NCBI RefSeq assembly: GCF_022429565.1
Contig: NZ_CP092487.1
Location: 2,498,001-2,562,000, forward strand
DNA length: 64,000 nucleotides
Origin: Lutibacter sp. A64
GTDB taxonomy: Bacteria; Bacteroidota; Bacteroidia; Flavobacteriales; Flavobacteriaceae
Reading direction: 5' to 3'
Part shown: positions 10,814-19,047 of the stretch, piece after piece
Numbering within the stretch: the stretch's first letter is position 1
Layout: each line of letters starts with the position of its first letter
Made by a program: the position numbers and the translations under genes
The notes under the pieces: generated by a model
Told to the model about the DNA's origin: nothing
Databases searched by the model: none
The model's input: the letters and a program-made list of their open reading frames with translations, nothing else

Positions 10814-11707
10814 TTATTTTTTAGATATTCCGTAATAGTCGCAAACTGCATTGTAATCTTTAACATCAACACCTGCAGCTTCTAATTTATTTAGTATTAT
10901 TTGTCGTTTTGTTTTACTACTGTCTTTACCTGCAGTATTTCCATCTGTTTCAGTCAAACTTGATGAAGGTATGATAACACATTTAAACCATTCCATAGGC
11001 AGTAAATCTGCGTAAGGCGTTAAACTCCCATCCAATTCAAATGAATAAATAAAGATATTTAATTGAGCCGATATTTCCATAGTGTAATTTTTCCAGGCCA
11101 AAGGACCACGATAAAGTCCTGGTATTGAATAAACTGAAATCCTATTTCTATTTTTTACGTAACCTAATATTACATCTTCTTTAATATTGTGTTCTGTTAA
11201 AAAACTCCCCAAGGATAATTTCATATATGAAAATTCCGTCCAAGTAGGGTTATTAAACACATACGTACTAACATTTGCATTCCCATCTGCTCCGTCAGCA
11301 CCGTCTTGTCCATCAATACCGTCTGCTCCGTCAGCACCGTCTTGTCCATCAACACCATCTGCTCCATCAGCACCGTCTTGACCATCAATACCATCTGCTC
11401 CATCAGCACCATCTTGTCCATCAATACCATCTACTCCATCAGCACCGTCTTGTCCATCAATACCATCTACTCCATCAGCACCGTCTTGTCCATCAATACC
11501 GTCTTGCCCATCAGCACCATCTTGTCCATCAATACCGTCTGCTCCGTCAGCGCCATCTGCTCCGTCAACACCATCTACTCCGTCAGAACCAGTTACCCCA
11601 ACAGGTCCTTGTAGTCCATCTATTCCATCATCTCCTGTACAGGAGCTAATATTTGCTATTAAAAATAAAGCGATAATTGCGTAACTTACTAATTTAATTT
11701 TTTTCAT
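10814..11707 (-). CDS. Collagen-like Gly-X-Y repeat lipoprotein
   Basis: 297-aa surface-type protein. Residues 1-23 are a lipoprotein signal peptide ending in NISSC. Residues about 25-143 are uninterrupted Gly-X-Y triplets very rich in Asp, mostly built from the 12-residue unit GADGADGIDGQD. The C-terminal 150 residues form a separate domain (YVFNNPTWTEFSY to the end) that closes with EAAGVDVKDYNAVCDYYGI. Bacterial proteins of this kind can form collagen-like triple helices, but without hydroxyproline; here the role is unknown. It is the last gene of the cluster, just before a strong terminator. The DNA repeat makes length variation between strains likely. Confidence 0.8.
   Translation of the reverse strand: MKKIKLVSYAIIALFLIANISSCTGDDGIDGLQGPVGVTGSDGVDGVDGADGADGADGIDGQDGADGQDGIDGQDGADGVDGIDGQDGADGVDGIDGQDGADGADGIDGQDGADGADGVDGQDGADGADGIDGQDGADGADGNANVSTYVFNNPTWTEFSYMKLSLGSFLTEHNIKEDVILGYVKNRNRISVYSIPGLYRGPLAWKNYTMEISAQLNIFIYSFELDGSLTPYADLLPMEWFKCVIIPSSSLTETDGNTAGKDSSKTKRQIILNKLEAAGVDVKDYNAVCDYYGISKK
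11273..11640. repeat. Minisatellite encoding the Gly-X-Y region
   Basis: Tandem array of 9-bp triplet-of-codon units organised into a dominant 36-bp higher-order unit (four Gly-X-Y triplets). Copies differ mainly at third codon positions. The alternative frames on both strands stay open because of the period, which produces spurious reading frames. Confidence 0.85.
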
Positions 11708-11757
11708 AATTTTTAATTTGTCTTTTTGTTCATTTTTATGAACTTTAATATTGATAA

Positions 11758-12399
11758 TTATTTTTTGTATTCTCTAAATTCAACAGTTTCAATCATATAT
11801 TTAAACACAGGCTCAAGTGTTTTGACATCTTTTTCAAATGCAGTTATAGGAGAGCTTTTTGCTTGATCTATATAAAATAGTGCGGTTGTGTTATGATGCG
11901 GAATTATATAACCAAGCCTATAATACACACAAGAATAATCGTTTCTACTAAAATTAGAGGAAACAAGAAATCTTTTACATGTTTTACCTGCAATTACAAC
12001 ATCACTGTACTGTTCTACAACATTTTCTTTTTTTAGTAATGGCCTTAAAATACTGGATTTTTTAATGTTTTCAAGTGCCGTATTGATAGTAGTATTTTCA
12101 CCTTTTATAAACGGATTTGTAGATAAATCACTATATTGGTATATATGTTGTCCAAGATATTTACTAGTTGGGACTTCTTCTCCAGCATCATTGCGAGATC
12201 CGCCATATTCTTGCTTGCTAAACCCTTCACCTTGATACGGCGTTTGAAGTGATGCAAAACCTTGATAATTAGTAATTTCAGTAAATGTGATACCTACTGG
12301 TGGAACTGGGTCTGGTTTACTTGCTGTTGTAGTTTTTTTATTTGTTGAACAAGAGCCTAAAAAGGCTACTGTTATTAATAAATATACTATACGTTTCAT
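11758..12399 (-). CDS. Putative lipoprotein, unknown function
   Basis: 213 aa with a lipoprotein signal peptide (LLITVAFLGSC, Cys at residue 17), so it is predicted to be lipid-anchored in the periplasm or on the surface. The mature part has motifs such as EITNYQGFASLQTPYQGEGF and KKENVVEQYSDVVIAGKTCKRF. The last resembles the V-AGKTCKRFLV strand seen in proteins that measure or carry post-translational cargo, but I cannot assign a family. It lies 50 nt upstream of the collagen-like gene and 15 nt downstream of the next cluster gene, so it is probably co-transcribed with both. Confidence 0.7.
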   Translation of the reverse strand: MKRIVYLLITVAFLGSCSTNKKTTTASKPDPVPPVGITFTEITNYQGFASLQTPYQGEGFSKQEYGGSRNDAGEEVPTSKYLGQHIYQYSDLSTNPFIKGENTTINTALENIKKSSILRPLLKKENVVEQYSDVVIAGKTCKRFLVSSNFSRNDYSCVYYRLGYIIPHHNTTALFYIDQAKSSPITAFEKDVKTLEPVFKYMIETVEFREYKK

Positions 12400-12414
12400 A
12401 ATTTTAAGCTTTAT

Positions 12415-13857
12415 TTATTCTACTTCAATTTCAATTTTTATTTTTCCCAAAGCATTTTTTGTGTCTTCAGATCCATTTTTTAGTAAAAAGTATTCATAGG
12501 TATGAAACTGATTTTCTAAAGCCGCACCAGGGATTCTTTTAGTGAAAGGTGAATCTATGGATGTACCTGCATACATACCTGCATCTTCCCCATCTCGTTG
12601 GGTAAGTATCCAAGCACCTGCTGCATTTACCATATTGGCATCAAAACTGATTTCGACATATAAATCTTCTCCTTGTTTAACTTTAACTTTAGTTGTGGTA
12701 GGTTGTTCTAATTTAAATTTATAATCTACTTTATAATTAGGATCTTTCATTTTTAAACGTAGGATACTTTCTTCTGAAATGATGGCATATTCTATATAAG
12801 AAACTTTGTTTTTATCATCTACTATTAAAATATATCCGTTTAAATCGTCAAAACGTTTTTCTCTAACAAAAAACCACATATTGTCTTTTTTGTAAAAAGT
12901 TTTTAGTTCTATATCAAATTGACTAACAGGTGAAAGATCATCTAATACATTCTGGAACAATAGAGCGTCATCTTCTGTTTTTAAAGTGTATTTTTCTTGT
13001 AAACTATTTAAAAATATTGGCATTTCCAGCAAACCATCAATTGTAGATTTTATGTATTCATTGTTGTTAGAAATTAACATAAAAGGAATGTTATTCGTCC
13101 AGCTATTACCTGCTTCACCTTCGGTAATTTTTAAGTTGCATTTGTTTAGAGAAATAGTAGAAATTTTATTTAGTGAATGAAAATCAAGAGGGGAAACCTC
13201 AAATTCATAATTTGTGTTTTCAAATAAATAATTGCGCATAAAATCACTATCTTTTGTTGAAATACTAGCTTCAGAATTTGTATAGTCTATGTTTTCATCT
13301 GCTTTCAAAAGTGTTTCAGGCAAGGTTTTTTTCAATTCATCTTCGTAAACTATTGATAAGATTTGACCTCTATTATCTGTAGTAACTACATACGCTTTTA
13401 TATCATCAAAAAAATTATCTCTTATAAAATACCAGGTATTATCTTCAGTAAAAAAACCTAAACCACGTTCAAAATCTAATAATTTTAATACGGATTGAAA
13501 GGCTACACCATCTTCTTCTGTATTTAATTTGAATTTTTTAGCTTTTATGCATTCAATAAACTCGTTTGAAGCCAATAGATCTATTCTATCTCTAAAAGGC
13601 ATAAGTTGATCTCTTGTTTTTATAAAATATTCTGTGCGTAATATATCATAACCATCGTGATGATTTGTACTAAAATTTAATTGACTTTCAATAATATCTG
13701 CAGCCATTACGTTTTGCGAAGTGCTACTAATTAATAGCGTATTCTTGTTTAGTATAGTGCTTTCTAAATAGTCTTTAATTTTTGTTTGTTCTGTATTGTT
13801 TTGAGAAAAGGAAACAATACTTATTAATAATGAAATTGCTATAAGTAAGGTTTTCAT
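12415..13857 (-). CDS. Exported protein with two internal repeats, unknown function
   Basis: 480 aa with a classical signal peptide (LLIAISLLISIVSFSQ). Two copies of one module can be seen. Residues about 95-172 contain KLNTEEDGVAFQSVL, then WYFIRDNFFDDIKAYVV. Residues about 281-360 contain TLKTEDDALLFQNVL, then MWFFVREKRFDDLNGYIL. The final 115 residues are a different domain, beginning near TTTKVKVKQGEDLYVEI. The repetition suggests an ancient duplication, with the first 95 and the middle 100 residues also loosely alike. No known family recognised. The gene lies in the envelope cluster between two lipoprotein genes. Confidence 0.75.
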   Translation of the reverse strand: MKTLLIAISLLISIVSFSQNNTEQTKIKDYLESTILNKNTLLISSTSQNVMAADIIESQLNFSTNHHDGYDILRTEYFIKTRDQLMPFRDRIDLLASNEFIECIKAKKFKLNTEEDGVAFQSVLKLLDFERGLGFFTEDNTWYFIRDNFFDDIKAYVVTTDNRGQILSIVYEDELKKTLPETLLKADENIDYTNSEASISTKDSDFMRNYLFENTNYEFEVSPLDFHSLNKISTISLNKCNLKITEGEAGNSWTNNIPFMLISNNNEYIKSTIDGLLEMPIFLNSLQEKYTLKTEDDALLFQNVLDDLSPVSQFDIELKTFYKKDNMWFFVREKRFDDLNGYILIVDDKNKVSYIEYAIISEESILRLKMKDPNYKVDYKFKLEQPTTTKVKVKQGEDLYVEISFDANMVNAAGAWILTQRDGEDAGMYAGTSIDSPFTKRIPGAALENQFHTYEYFLLKNGSEDTKNALGKIKIEIEVE

Positions 13858-13922
13858 AGTTGTGTTGTTTTTTATTTAATTTCTAGCTCTTATCAAAGAG
13901 TTCATCAATAAATTTTATAGTG

Positions 13923-14411
13923 TTACTTCTCTAAGTAGTTTTTATACTTTTCGTTAATTTGATCAAGTCTAGCATTAAAGGTTGTACCAACTTGTTCCAA
14001 TGCTTTTAACTGTGTATCGTTAATTAAACCTTGTTCTTGTCTGTCATTCATATATGTATCAAACTCTTCAATAAGCGTTGCCATTTGCGTACTATTTGAT
14101 ATAAATTGAACCATTAATTTCCCTGATTTTAAGCCATCCATTAAGGTTTGATCTTCCTCTTTTTTACTTAATACATCTTTGCCTTCAATGACTAATTGTT
14201 CTATATTGTCTGAAAATTCATTCATTGCTTTTTCAGAAGATTTTATAACTTCAACTAGCTCTGCATCTCCACTAATTTCTGTAGCTATTGGAATACTTAG
14301 AGGTGGCAAAAAGCTGGCGTTTCGTTTGTTTTCTGTTGAACAGGTAATAAGCACAAGGCTAAAAATTGCTAAAACTGTAATTTTTTTTATTAGATTTTTC
14401 ATGCTATACAT
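13923..14411 (-). CDS. Small helical lipoprotein, unknown function
   Basis: 162 aa. The signal peptide ends in LVLITC, giving a lipidated N terminus. The mature part is mostly charged helix with a heptad look (ELVEVIKSSEKAMNEFSDNIEQL), so a coiled-coil bundle is likely. The start at 14411 overlaps the stop of the upstream gene as TAATG, suggesting translational coupling; a second Met at 14402 would give an equally good signal peptide. No family recognised. It is part of the envelope cluster. Confidence 0.72.
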   Translation of the reverse strand: MYSMKNLIKKITVLAIFSLVLITCSTENKRNASFLPPLSIPIATEISGDAELVEVIKSSEKAMNEFSDNIEQLVIEGKDVLSKKEEDQTLMDGLKSGKLMVQFISNSTQMATLIEEFDTYMNDRQEQGLINDTQLKALEQVGTTFNARLDQINEKYKNYLEK

Positions 14412-15586
14412 TATTTAATTTCTTCTAACTCAATTATTGAATATTCTAGTTCTTCAAATGGATTTAAACTTTCTCGAATTATTTTAGCATACACACCTGG
14501 TTTATCTATAATCATCCAATATTTAATTTTGGTTTCACCATCAAATCCTTCAAAAACCTTACAGTTAAATTCACCGGCTGGAACTGTTATAATTTCAGTA
14601 GTTACTAATCTAAACGGACTAGGTTCTTCTTGTGGAAAAAAGTTATTGTAGCTATTCATCAAGTCTCCTTTAACACTCTCAGAATACTGCATGGTATCTT
14701 TTTTAGAAATGCTTAAATTGGCTAAATTTATTCTTTTATCTTCAGAATTTATATTGATTTCAGACAACAACGTATTGTATTTAAAAGCTGTAGTATTGGG
14801 TATTAACCTACTTTGTTTATACTTTATATATTTTACCGTTTTTAAGCCGTTTAATAAAGCATCAAAATCTTGCCAAGGTGAATTTTCGATTTGTTCTTCA
14901 GGAAAATCTTCATATTCAAAAGACAGTCTTTCAATTGGTGTTGTTAAAGCTTGTTTATTAGCAATAATTTCTATTCCATTTTTTTCTAACACAAATTTAT
15001 TTTCTGAAAGCTCTTTTATAGTACTTACCCCTTTCAGCAATGTAGATCTTCCAATAAATAAAACAGTTTTTTCTTTAGAATTATATGCCCAGCTTCCTTT
15101 TGATTTAGTTGTATGACCGACAGCAGCATTTGTAAAATAAAAAGTATCTGGAAGTTCAATTTTTAACAATTGAGTTTCACCTAAATCATTTTTTAAATTC
15201 CATTCACCTACTAATTTTGATGTTTTGTTCTCTTTGCTAATTTGTTCAAAATCTAGTTTTAAGTAAGTTACTTTTGTACCGTCTTTATCAGCAATAAGCT
15301 CTTTATCTGTGAGGGTTAAAATTTTATCGTTACCATTAAAATCTTTATCAAAATCTGAAAGCATTTCAATTTCATTGGTTTTTTTGTTGTAATTCCAAGT
15401 TCCAATTTCCATCCCCATCATTACCATTTTTCCTTCTTTGGTATATTCTTTAATCACATATGGATTTTGAATTTCACCAGCAATTTCAACTTTAGTTGCA
15501 AGCCAACTTCCAATAATTTTAGATTCTTGAGCTTTTAATGTAAATCCGCTTAGGATTATGATGTATATAATTATAATTTTTTTCAT
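14411..15586 (-). CDS. Exported protein with two lipocalin-like domains
   Basis: 391 aa with a signal peptide (IIIIYIIILSGFTLKAQ). Two successive domains begin KIIGSWLATKVEI and KLVGEWNLKND. Each has a later GTWNYN or GSWAYN strand, which is the pattern of lipocalin-like beta-barrels common in flavobacterial secreted proteins. The C-terminal 170 residues are a third region containing TVPAGEFNCKVFEGF and KYWMIIDKPGVYAKI, which resembles the domain often found after such barrels. Ligand and role are unknown. Its stop overlaps the start of the next small lipoprotein gene by one base, and it starts 6 nt after the upstream gene. Confidence 0.72.
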   Translation of the reverse strand: MKKIIIIYIIILSGFTLKAQESKIIGSWLATKVEIAGEIQNPYVIKEYTKEGKMVMMGMEIGTWNYNKKTNEIEMLSDFDKDFNGNDKILTLTDKELIADKDGTKVTYLKLDFEQISKENKTSKLVGEWNLKNDLGETQLLKIELPDTFYFTNAAVGHTTKSKGSWAYNSKEKTVLFIGRSTLLKGVSTIKELSENKFVLEKNGIEIIANKQALTTPIERLSFEYEDFPEEQIENSPWQDFDALLNGLKTVKYIKYKQSRLIPNTTAFKYNTLLSEININSEDKRINLANLSISKKDTMQYSESVKGDLMNSYNNFFPQEEPSPFRLVTTEIITVPAGEFNCKVFEGFDGETKIKYWMIIDKPGVYAKIIRESLNPFEELEYSIIELEEIK

Positions 15587-15592
15587 AATATT

Positions 15593-16699
15593 CTATTTTC
15601 TATAAAATTTTGGTATTTCTAAGTTTTTTGACCTGCTTGGTTTTAGTAAAAAAACACTGATATTGTTTTTATGAATTATTGTTGCATTTTTATACATAAA
15701 ATCGAATTCAGATTTTTCAGATTTTTTATAAGTGATATTATCCATATTTACCATTGAGCTATCTTTAATTTTATAAGAATCTCTAGAATCTAACTCAAAA
15801 CCATTGTTATTATAGAGTAGATATTTAATGGTTAAATTATTTTGATCAATGTCTAAAACTTGAAGCTTCCCAGTAGCTAGTTTGGTGGTTACAAACAATA
15901 AAATGTCATTTTTTTTAATTTTAAAATCGATATTATTTTCTGCTTGAATAAGTAATTCTTGACGTCCATCCATTAATTCAACAATTTTTTGTTGATTTAA
16001 AGAGTTATATAGTGTTTCACGTTTTAACCAAATAGGATTGAACAGTTCTTTATTTATTGCTGAAATAGTATCAATTTCTACAGCCACTTTAGCTCTCTCA
16101 ATAGTGTTTCTCGGACCGCTTGATCCTCTTGTGGAAAAACTTTCATCTTTTAAAACCAATCCTTTCCAAGCATATAGGTCATGGTAATTATCTATTCTAT
16201 AATAATCAGTTTCTTTACCCAATAATTCTTTAGTTCCAGATTTTTCAGTTCCCATATAAAGCGTCTCTATCCAAGAACCTATAATTTGATAATATTGAAA
16301 ATGTTGTTTGCATTTTATTCTTAAATGATATGGATCATCGCTTACTGTATTTTTTTCAAAACTGAAATAATAGCGATGCTCATCAACCCAAAAACGTTCC
16401 GCTATTTTAACTTTTTCGGGAAGTAATTTCCCTCCAAATTCTGAAACTTGATACACTTCTTCAAAAGCGATATCTCCATATTCATCCCAATAATAAACTA
16501 CCTGTTGATCTATGTGGGGAACTTGTTTACTATAACTTGTTTCAACGCCATTATGATTGGAATATCCAGAAACAGTTGAATATTTTAATATTTCATAAGT
16601 AATCTTCCCAGATTTAACTTTGTAAGGTTTAAAATCTTGAGCTTGAACTACAGCGTTTACAGTAAAAATTATTAACACAAACAACATTTTACTTTTCAT
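15593..16699 (-). CDS. Exported two-module protein related to two cluster neighbours
   Basis: 368 aa with a signal peptide ending VVQAQ. The N-terminal part (YKVKSGKITYEIL, WDEYGDIAFEE, then YAWKGLVLKDE) looks homologous to the lipoprotein encoded at 18135-19031, which has YEVKSGIINYKL, FKDWGNIELVEE and WMYKGAVLKLE in the same order. The C-terminal part, about residues 262-355 with GKLQVLDIDQNNLTIKYLLY, matches the C-terminal region of the OmpA-domain protein at 19048-20781 (GKMQILDIDKN, LTIKYVTYNYDG). This gene therefore looks like a combination of modules from both neighbours. Function unknown. Confidence 0.75.
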   Translation of the reverse strand: MKSKMLFVLIIFTVNAVVQAQDFKPYKVKSGKITYEILKYSTVSGYSNHNGVETSYSKQVPHIDQQVVYYWDEYGDIAFEEVYQVSEFGGKLLPEKVKIAERFWVDEHRYYFSFEKNTVSDDPYHLRIKCKQHFQYYQIIGSWIETLYMGTEKSGTKELLGKETDYYRIDNYHDLYAWKGLVLKDESFSTRGSSGPRNTIERAKVAVEIDTISAINKELFNPIWLKRETLYNSLNQQKIVELMDGRQELLIQAENNIDFKIKKNDILLFVTTKLATGKLQVLDIDQNNLTIKYLLYNNNGFELDSRDSYKIKDSSMVNMDNITYKKSEKSEFDFMYKNATIIHKNNISVFLLKPSRSKNLEIPKFYRK

Positions 16700-16798
16700 A
16701 GCTATTTATTTATCAATTATTATCAGTTTATTGTTTTCTGAATTACTCTGAAGTTTTCAGAATATTAAAGAATCTCAACTCAACAATTATTATACTTA

Positions 16799-17566
16799 TT
16801 ATTCTAATAAGCTGTTTAATAATCCTCCACTTTCTTCTTTATGACTGTTTGAACCTCCAGTAGATAATTGGCTAATTAATTTACTAATTGGCATTGACTG
16901 TAGCCAAACTTTTCCGGTTCCTTGTAAGGTTGCTAAAAACAGTCCTTCACCTCCAAAAACCATAGATTTTAAATTTCCTGCACGTTGTATGCTAAAATCT
17001 ATTCCTTCTTGAAAACCAACTACACAACCTGTATCAACCCGTAGTGTTTCGCCGTTTAATTCGTGTTCAATTACTGTTCCACCAGCGTGGATAAATACAT
17101 TTCCATCTCCTTGTAGTTTTTGTAAAATAAAACCTTCACCTCCAAAAAAACCAGCGCCTAATTTTTGGTTAAAATGGATGCTGATTTTTGTACCGAGAGC
17201 TGCACATAAAAACGCATCGCGTTGCACAATAATAGTACCACCAACATCATCTAAATCTAAAGGAATTATAGTTCCAGGGTAGGGTGCTGCAAAAGCCACA
17301 TGGCTTTTACCTGATCCTTGATGTGTAAAATGAGTGATAAAAATGGATTCTCCAGTTATTTTGCGTGCTGCTGCTGAAAGCAATTTACCAAACAAGCCTT
17401 TTTCAGGTTCTGAACCATCGCCCATTTTGGTTATAAAATTGATACCTTCTTTCATATAAAGCATCGCGCCAGCTTCAGCAATTACTGTTTCTTGTGGGTC
17501 TAATTCAATTTCTACAAATTGAATATCATGTCCTTTTATTTTGTAATCTATTTCGTGTGATTTCAT
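16799..17566 (-). CDS. AIM24 / TIGR00266 family protein
   Basis: 255 aa, cytoplasmic (no signal peptide). It matches the family once called DUF124 and related to yeast AIM24: repeated beta-strand motifs [28 protein letters not shown] and [16 protein letters not shown] make a tryptophan-RNA-binding-attenuator-like double beta fold, and VWLQSMPI closes the second half. The biochemical role of the bacterial family is not established. It is found here among envelope-protein genes, 99 nt after the gene at 15593-16699 on the map and 24 nt downstream of the DUF3592 gene in transcription order. Family assignment is confident, function is not. Confidence 0.88.
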   Translation of the reverse strand: MKSHEIDYKIKGHDIQFVEIELDPQETVIAEAGAMLYMKEGINFITKMGDGSEPEKGLFGKLLSAAARKITGESIFITHFTHQGSGKSHVAFAAPYPGTIIPLDLDDVGGTIIVQRDAFLCAALGTKISIHFNQKLGAGFFGGEGFILQKLQGDGNVFIHAGGTVIEHELNGETLRVDTGCVVGFQEGIDFSIQRAGNLKSMVFGGEGLFLATLQGTGKVWLQSMPISKLISQLSTGGSNSHKEESGGLLNSLLE

Positions 17567-17590
17567 AATTATTTTATGCTTTTTATTGAT

Positions 17591-18115
17591 TTAATTTCTG
17601 CTACTTAAAAAAAGAGCAAGTATTAATACTCCAATCTTTTTTACTAATTGTAATAGCATTAACACTCCAATAAAACCTAAGCAATAAGGACCGTACTTAA
17701 CAAAATAAATAAAGAAGTCTGCTCCAGGTTTTAATACAGCATTATTTGGTAATTCTGGATCGTAATAAACAGTTACCTTTGAATTAACAGGGTAAGTTTG
17801 GAGTGTTTTTTTTACTTTTCCAATATTACTTGTTGAGGTGTTATTACTTGAAAGAGATATTCTATCTCCAATGTAAGATTTGTTATTAACTAAAAATTCG
17901 TAGTTAATAGCTGCGGTATACATTTTTTTTCCGTCACTTATACTTTGCGAAATATCAGAGTAGGTTACTATTCCAGATGTGGTTGGCCAATTTTCAGAAG
18001 CTTCTGATTCTTCAATCATAGGCACACTAATATTACTATACACCACCCAACTAGTAATAATTAATACCATACCCATAATAAATGTCCCTATTGGAGAATT
18101 ATTTTGATTTGCCAT
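17591..18115 (-). CDS. DUF3592 membrane protein
   Basis: 174 aa. One membrane helix near residues 10-30 (IMGMVLIITSWVVYS) and another near 133-170 (FIYFVKYGPYCLGFIGVLML, then LVKKIGVLILALFL) flank an extracytoplasmic beta-rich region. In that region GIVTYSDISQS, AAINYEFLVNNKSYIGD and KVTVYYDPELPNNAVLKPG are the hallmark of the DUF3592 family. Function unknown. It lies between an AIM24-family gene and a lipoprotein gene, 19 nt from the latter, so it belongs to the same transcript. Confidence 0.85.
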   Translation of the reverse strand: MANQNNSPIGTFIMGMVLIITSWVVYSNISVPMIEESEASENWPTTSGIVTYSDISQSISDGKKMYTAAINYEFLVNNKSYIGDRISLSSNNTSTSNIGKVKKTLQTYPVNSKVTVYYDPELPNNAVLKPGADFFIYFVKYGPYCLGFIGVLMLLQLVKKIGVLILALFLSSRN

Positions 18116-18134
18116 AATGCTGTTTGTTTAGAAC

Positions 18135-19031
18135 TTATTTCCCTTGACGCATTTTTATCATTTTCTGAATCATATCATACGTTTTACGTAATTCTTCTTC
18201 ACTCATATTTTGCATTTCTTCATCAGATTTATCTGCCAATGATATTTTTTTCCATTCTTCAAAAGACATTTTACTTAGCATATCCATTTTCTCGTCCATA
18301 TCTTCCATTTCATCTTGGTATTCATCATTGTCCATAAAGCCTTCTTCTTTTATAATAGGGAAATCAGGAAGTTTAAAATGACTATCAGAAACATTTACAT
18401 TAAATTTGGCGCTAGTAGCTTCTTTAATAGTCACTATTCCCATTACTGTCATTTCTAATTTTAAAACAGCTCCTTTATACATCCATTGTTTGGCTCCCAT
18501 TACATCCCAAATTTCACAATTGTAACCTAAAAAGCTTTCGGTACCAATTTTTTTTCCACCCATGCTTTCAAGCATTTGCATTCCTGTTTTATTTACATCA
18601 CCTCCAGCAAAGGTCTTAGTCATTTCCATTGCCATATCTCTACGTAAGTAAATTTGTTTTTTATCAAAATCTACATGGTAACTTTCACCATTATTTAATT
18701 TATTTATTGCGTGTACATTAGCAACATCAGTATTTGTTTTACCAAAAATTTTTGTAACTGTTTTTGTTGTAGATTTTTCTTCAACAAGTTCAATATTACC
18801 CCAATCTTTAAAATATAAGTTTTCGGTTCCGCTACCTGTTGTTGTACTACCCATTATTTTACCATTGGTGGTTAATTTGTAGTTGATTATACCCGATTTT
18901 ACCTCGTACCGTTTTAATTTAGGATCTTGTTGATCTGTGCTTATAGATAAACTATCTGCGGGTTTGTTTTCGTTACCTTTGCAACTTATAGTTACTATAA
19001 ATAATGCAAGTATGATGCTTAGTTTTTTCAT
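18135..19031 (-). CDS. Lipoprotein with flavobacterial KSG-module
   Basis: 298 aa; lipoprotein signal peptide with the lipobox at VTISC. The mature protein starts with a module (YEVKSGIINYKL, YFKDWGNIELVEEKS, IGTESFLGYNCEIWDV, QWMYKGAVLKLE) that is shared with the gene at 15593-16699. The C-terminal 60 residues are acidic and Met-rich (DEMEDMDEKMDMLSKMSFEE) and end in a basic helix. No enzymatic motif is visible. It lies 16 nt after the OmpA-domain gene and 19 nt before the DUF3592 gene. Function unknown. Confidence 0.75.
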   Translation of the reverse strand: MKKLSIILALFIVTISCKGNENKPADSLSISTDQQDPKLKRYEVKSGIINYKLTTNGKIMGSTTTGSGTENLYFKDWGNIELVEEKSTTKTVTKIFGKTNTDVANVHAINKLNNGESYHVDFDKKQIYLRRDMAMEMTKTFAGGDVNKTGMQMLESMGGKKIGTESFLGYNCEIWDVMGAKQWMYKGAVLKLEMTVMGIVTIKEATSAKFNVNVSDSHFKLPDFPIIKEEGFMDNDEYQDEMEDMDEKMDMLSKMSFEEWKKISLADKSDEEMQNMSEEELRKTYDMIQKMIKMRQGK

Positions 19032-19047
19032 TTTTTATGATTTTATG

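Noticed and set aside
11275-11649. Long plus-strand and alternative-frame reading frames over the collagen-like gene
   Set aside because: They are produced by the 9-bp period of the minus-strand Gly-X-Y repeat; compositions such as Arg-Leu-His-Gln runs have no start or signal and the minus-strand frame has a clear lipoprotein signal peptide.
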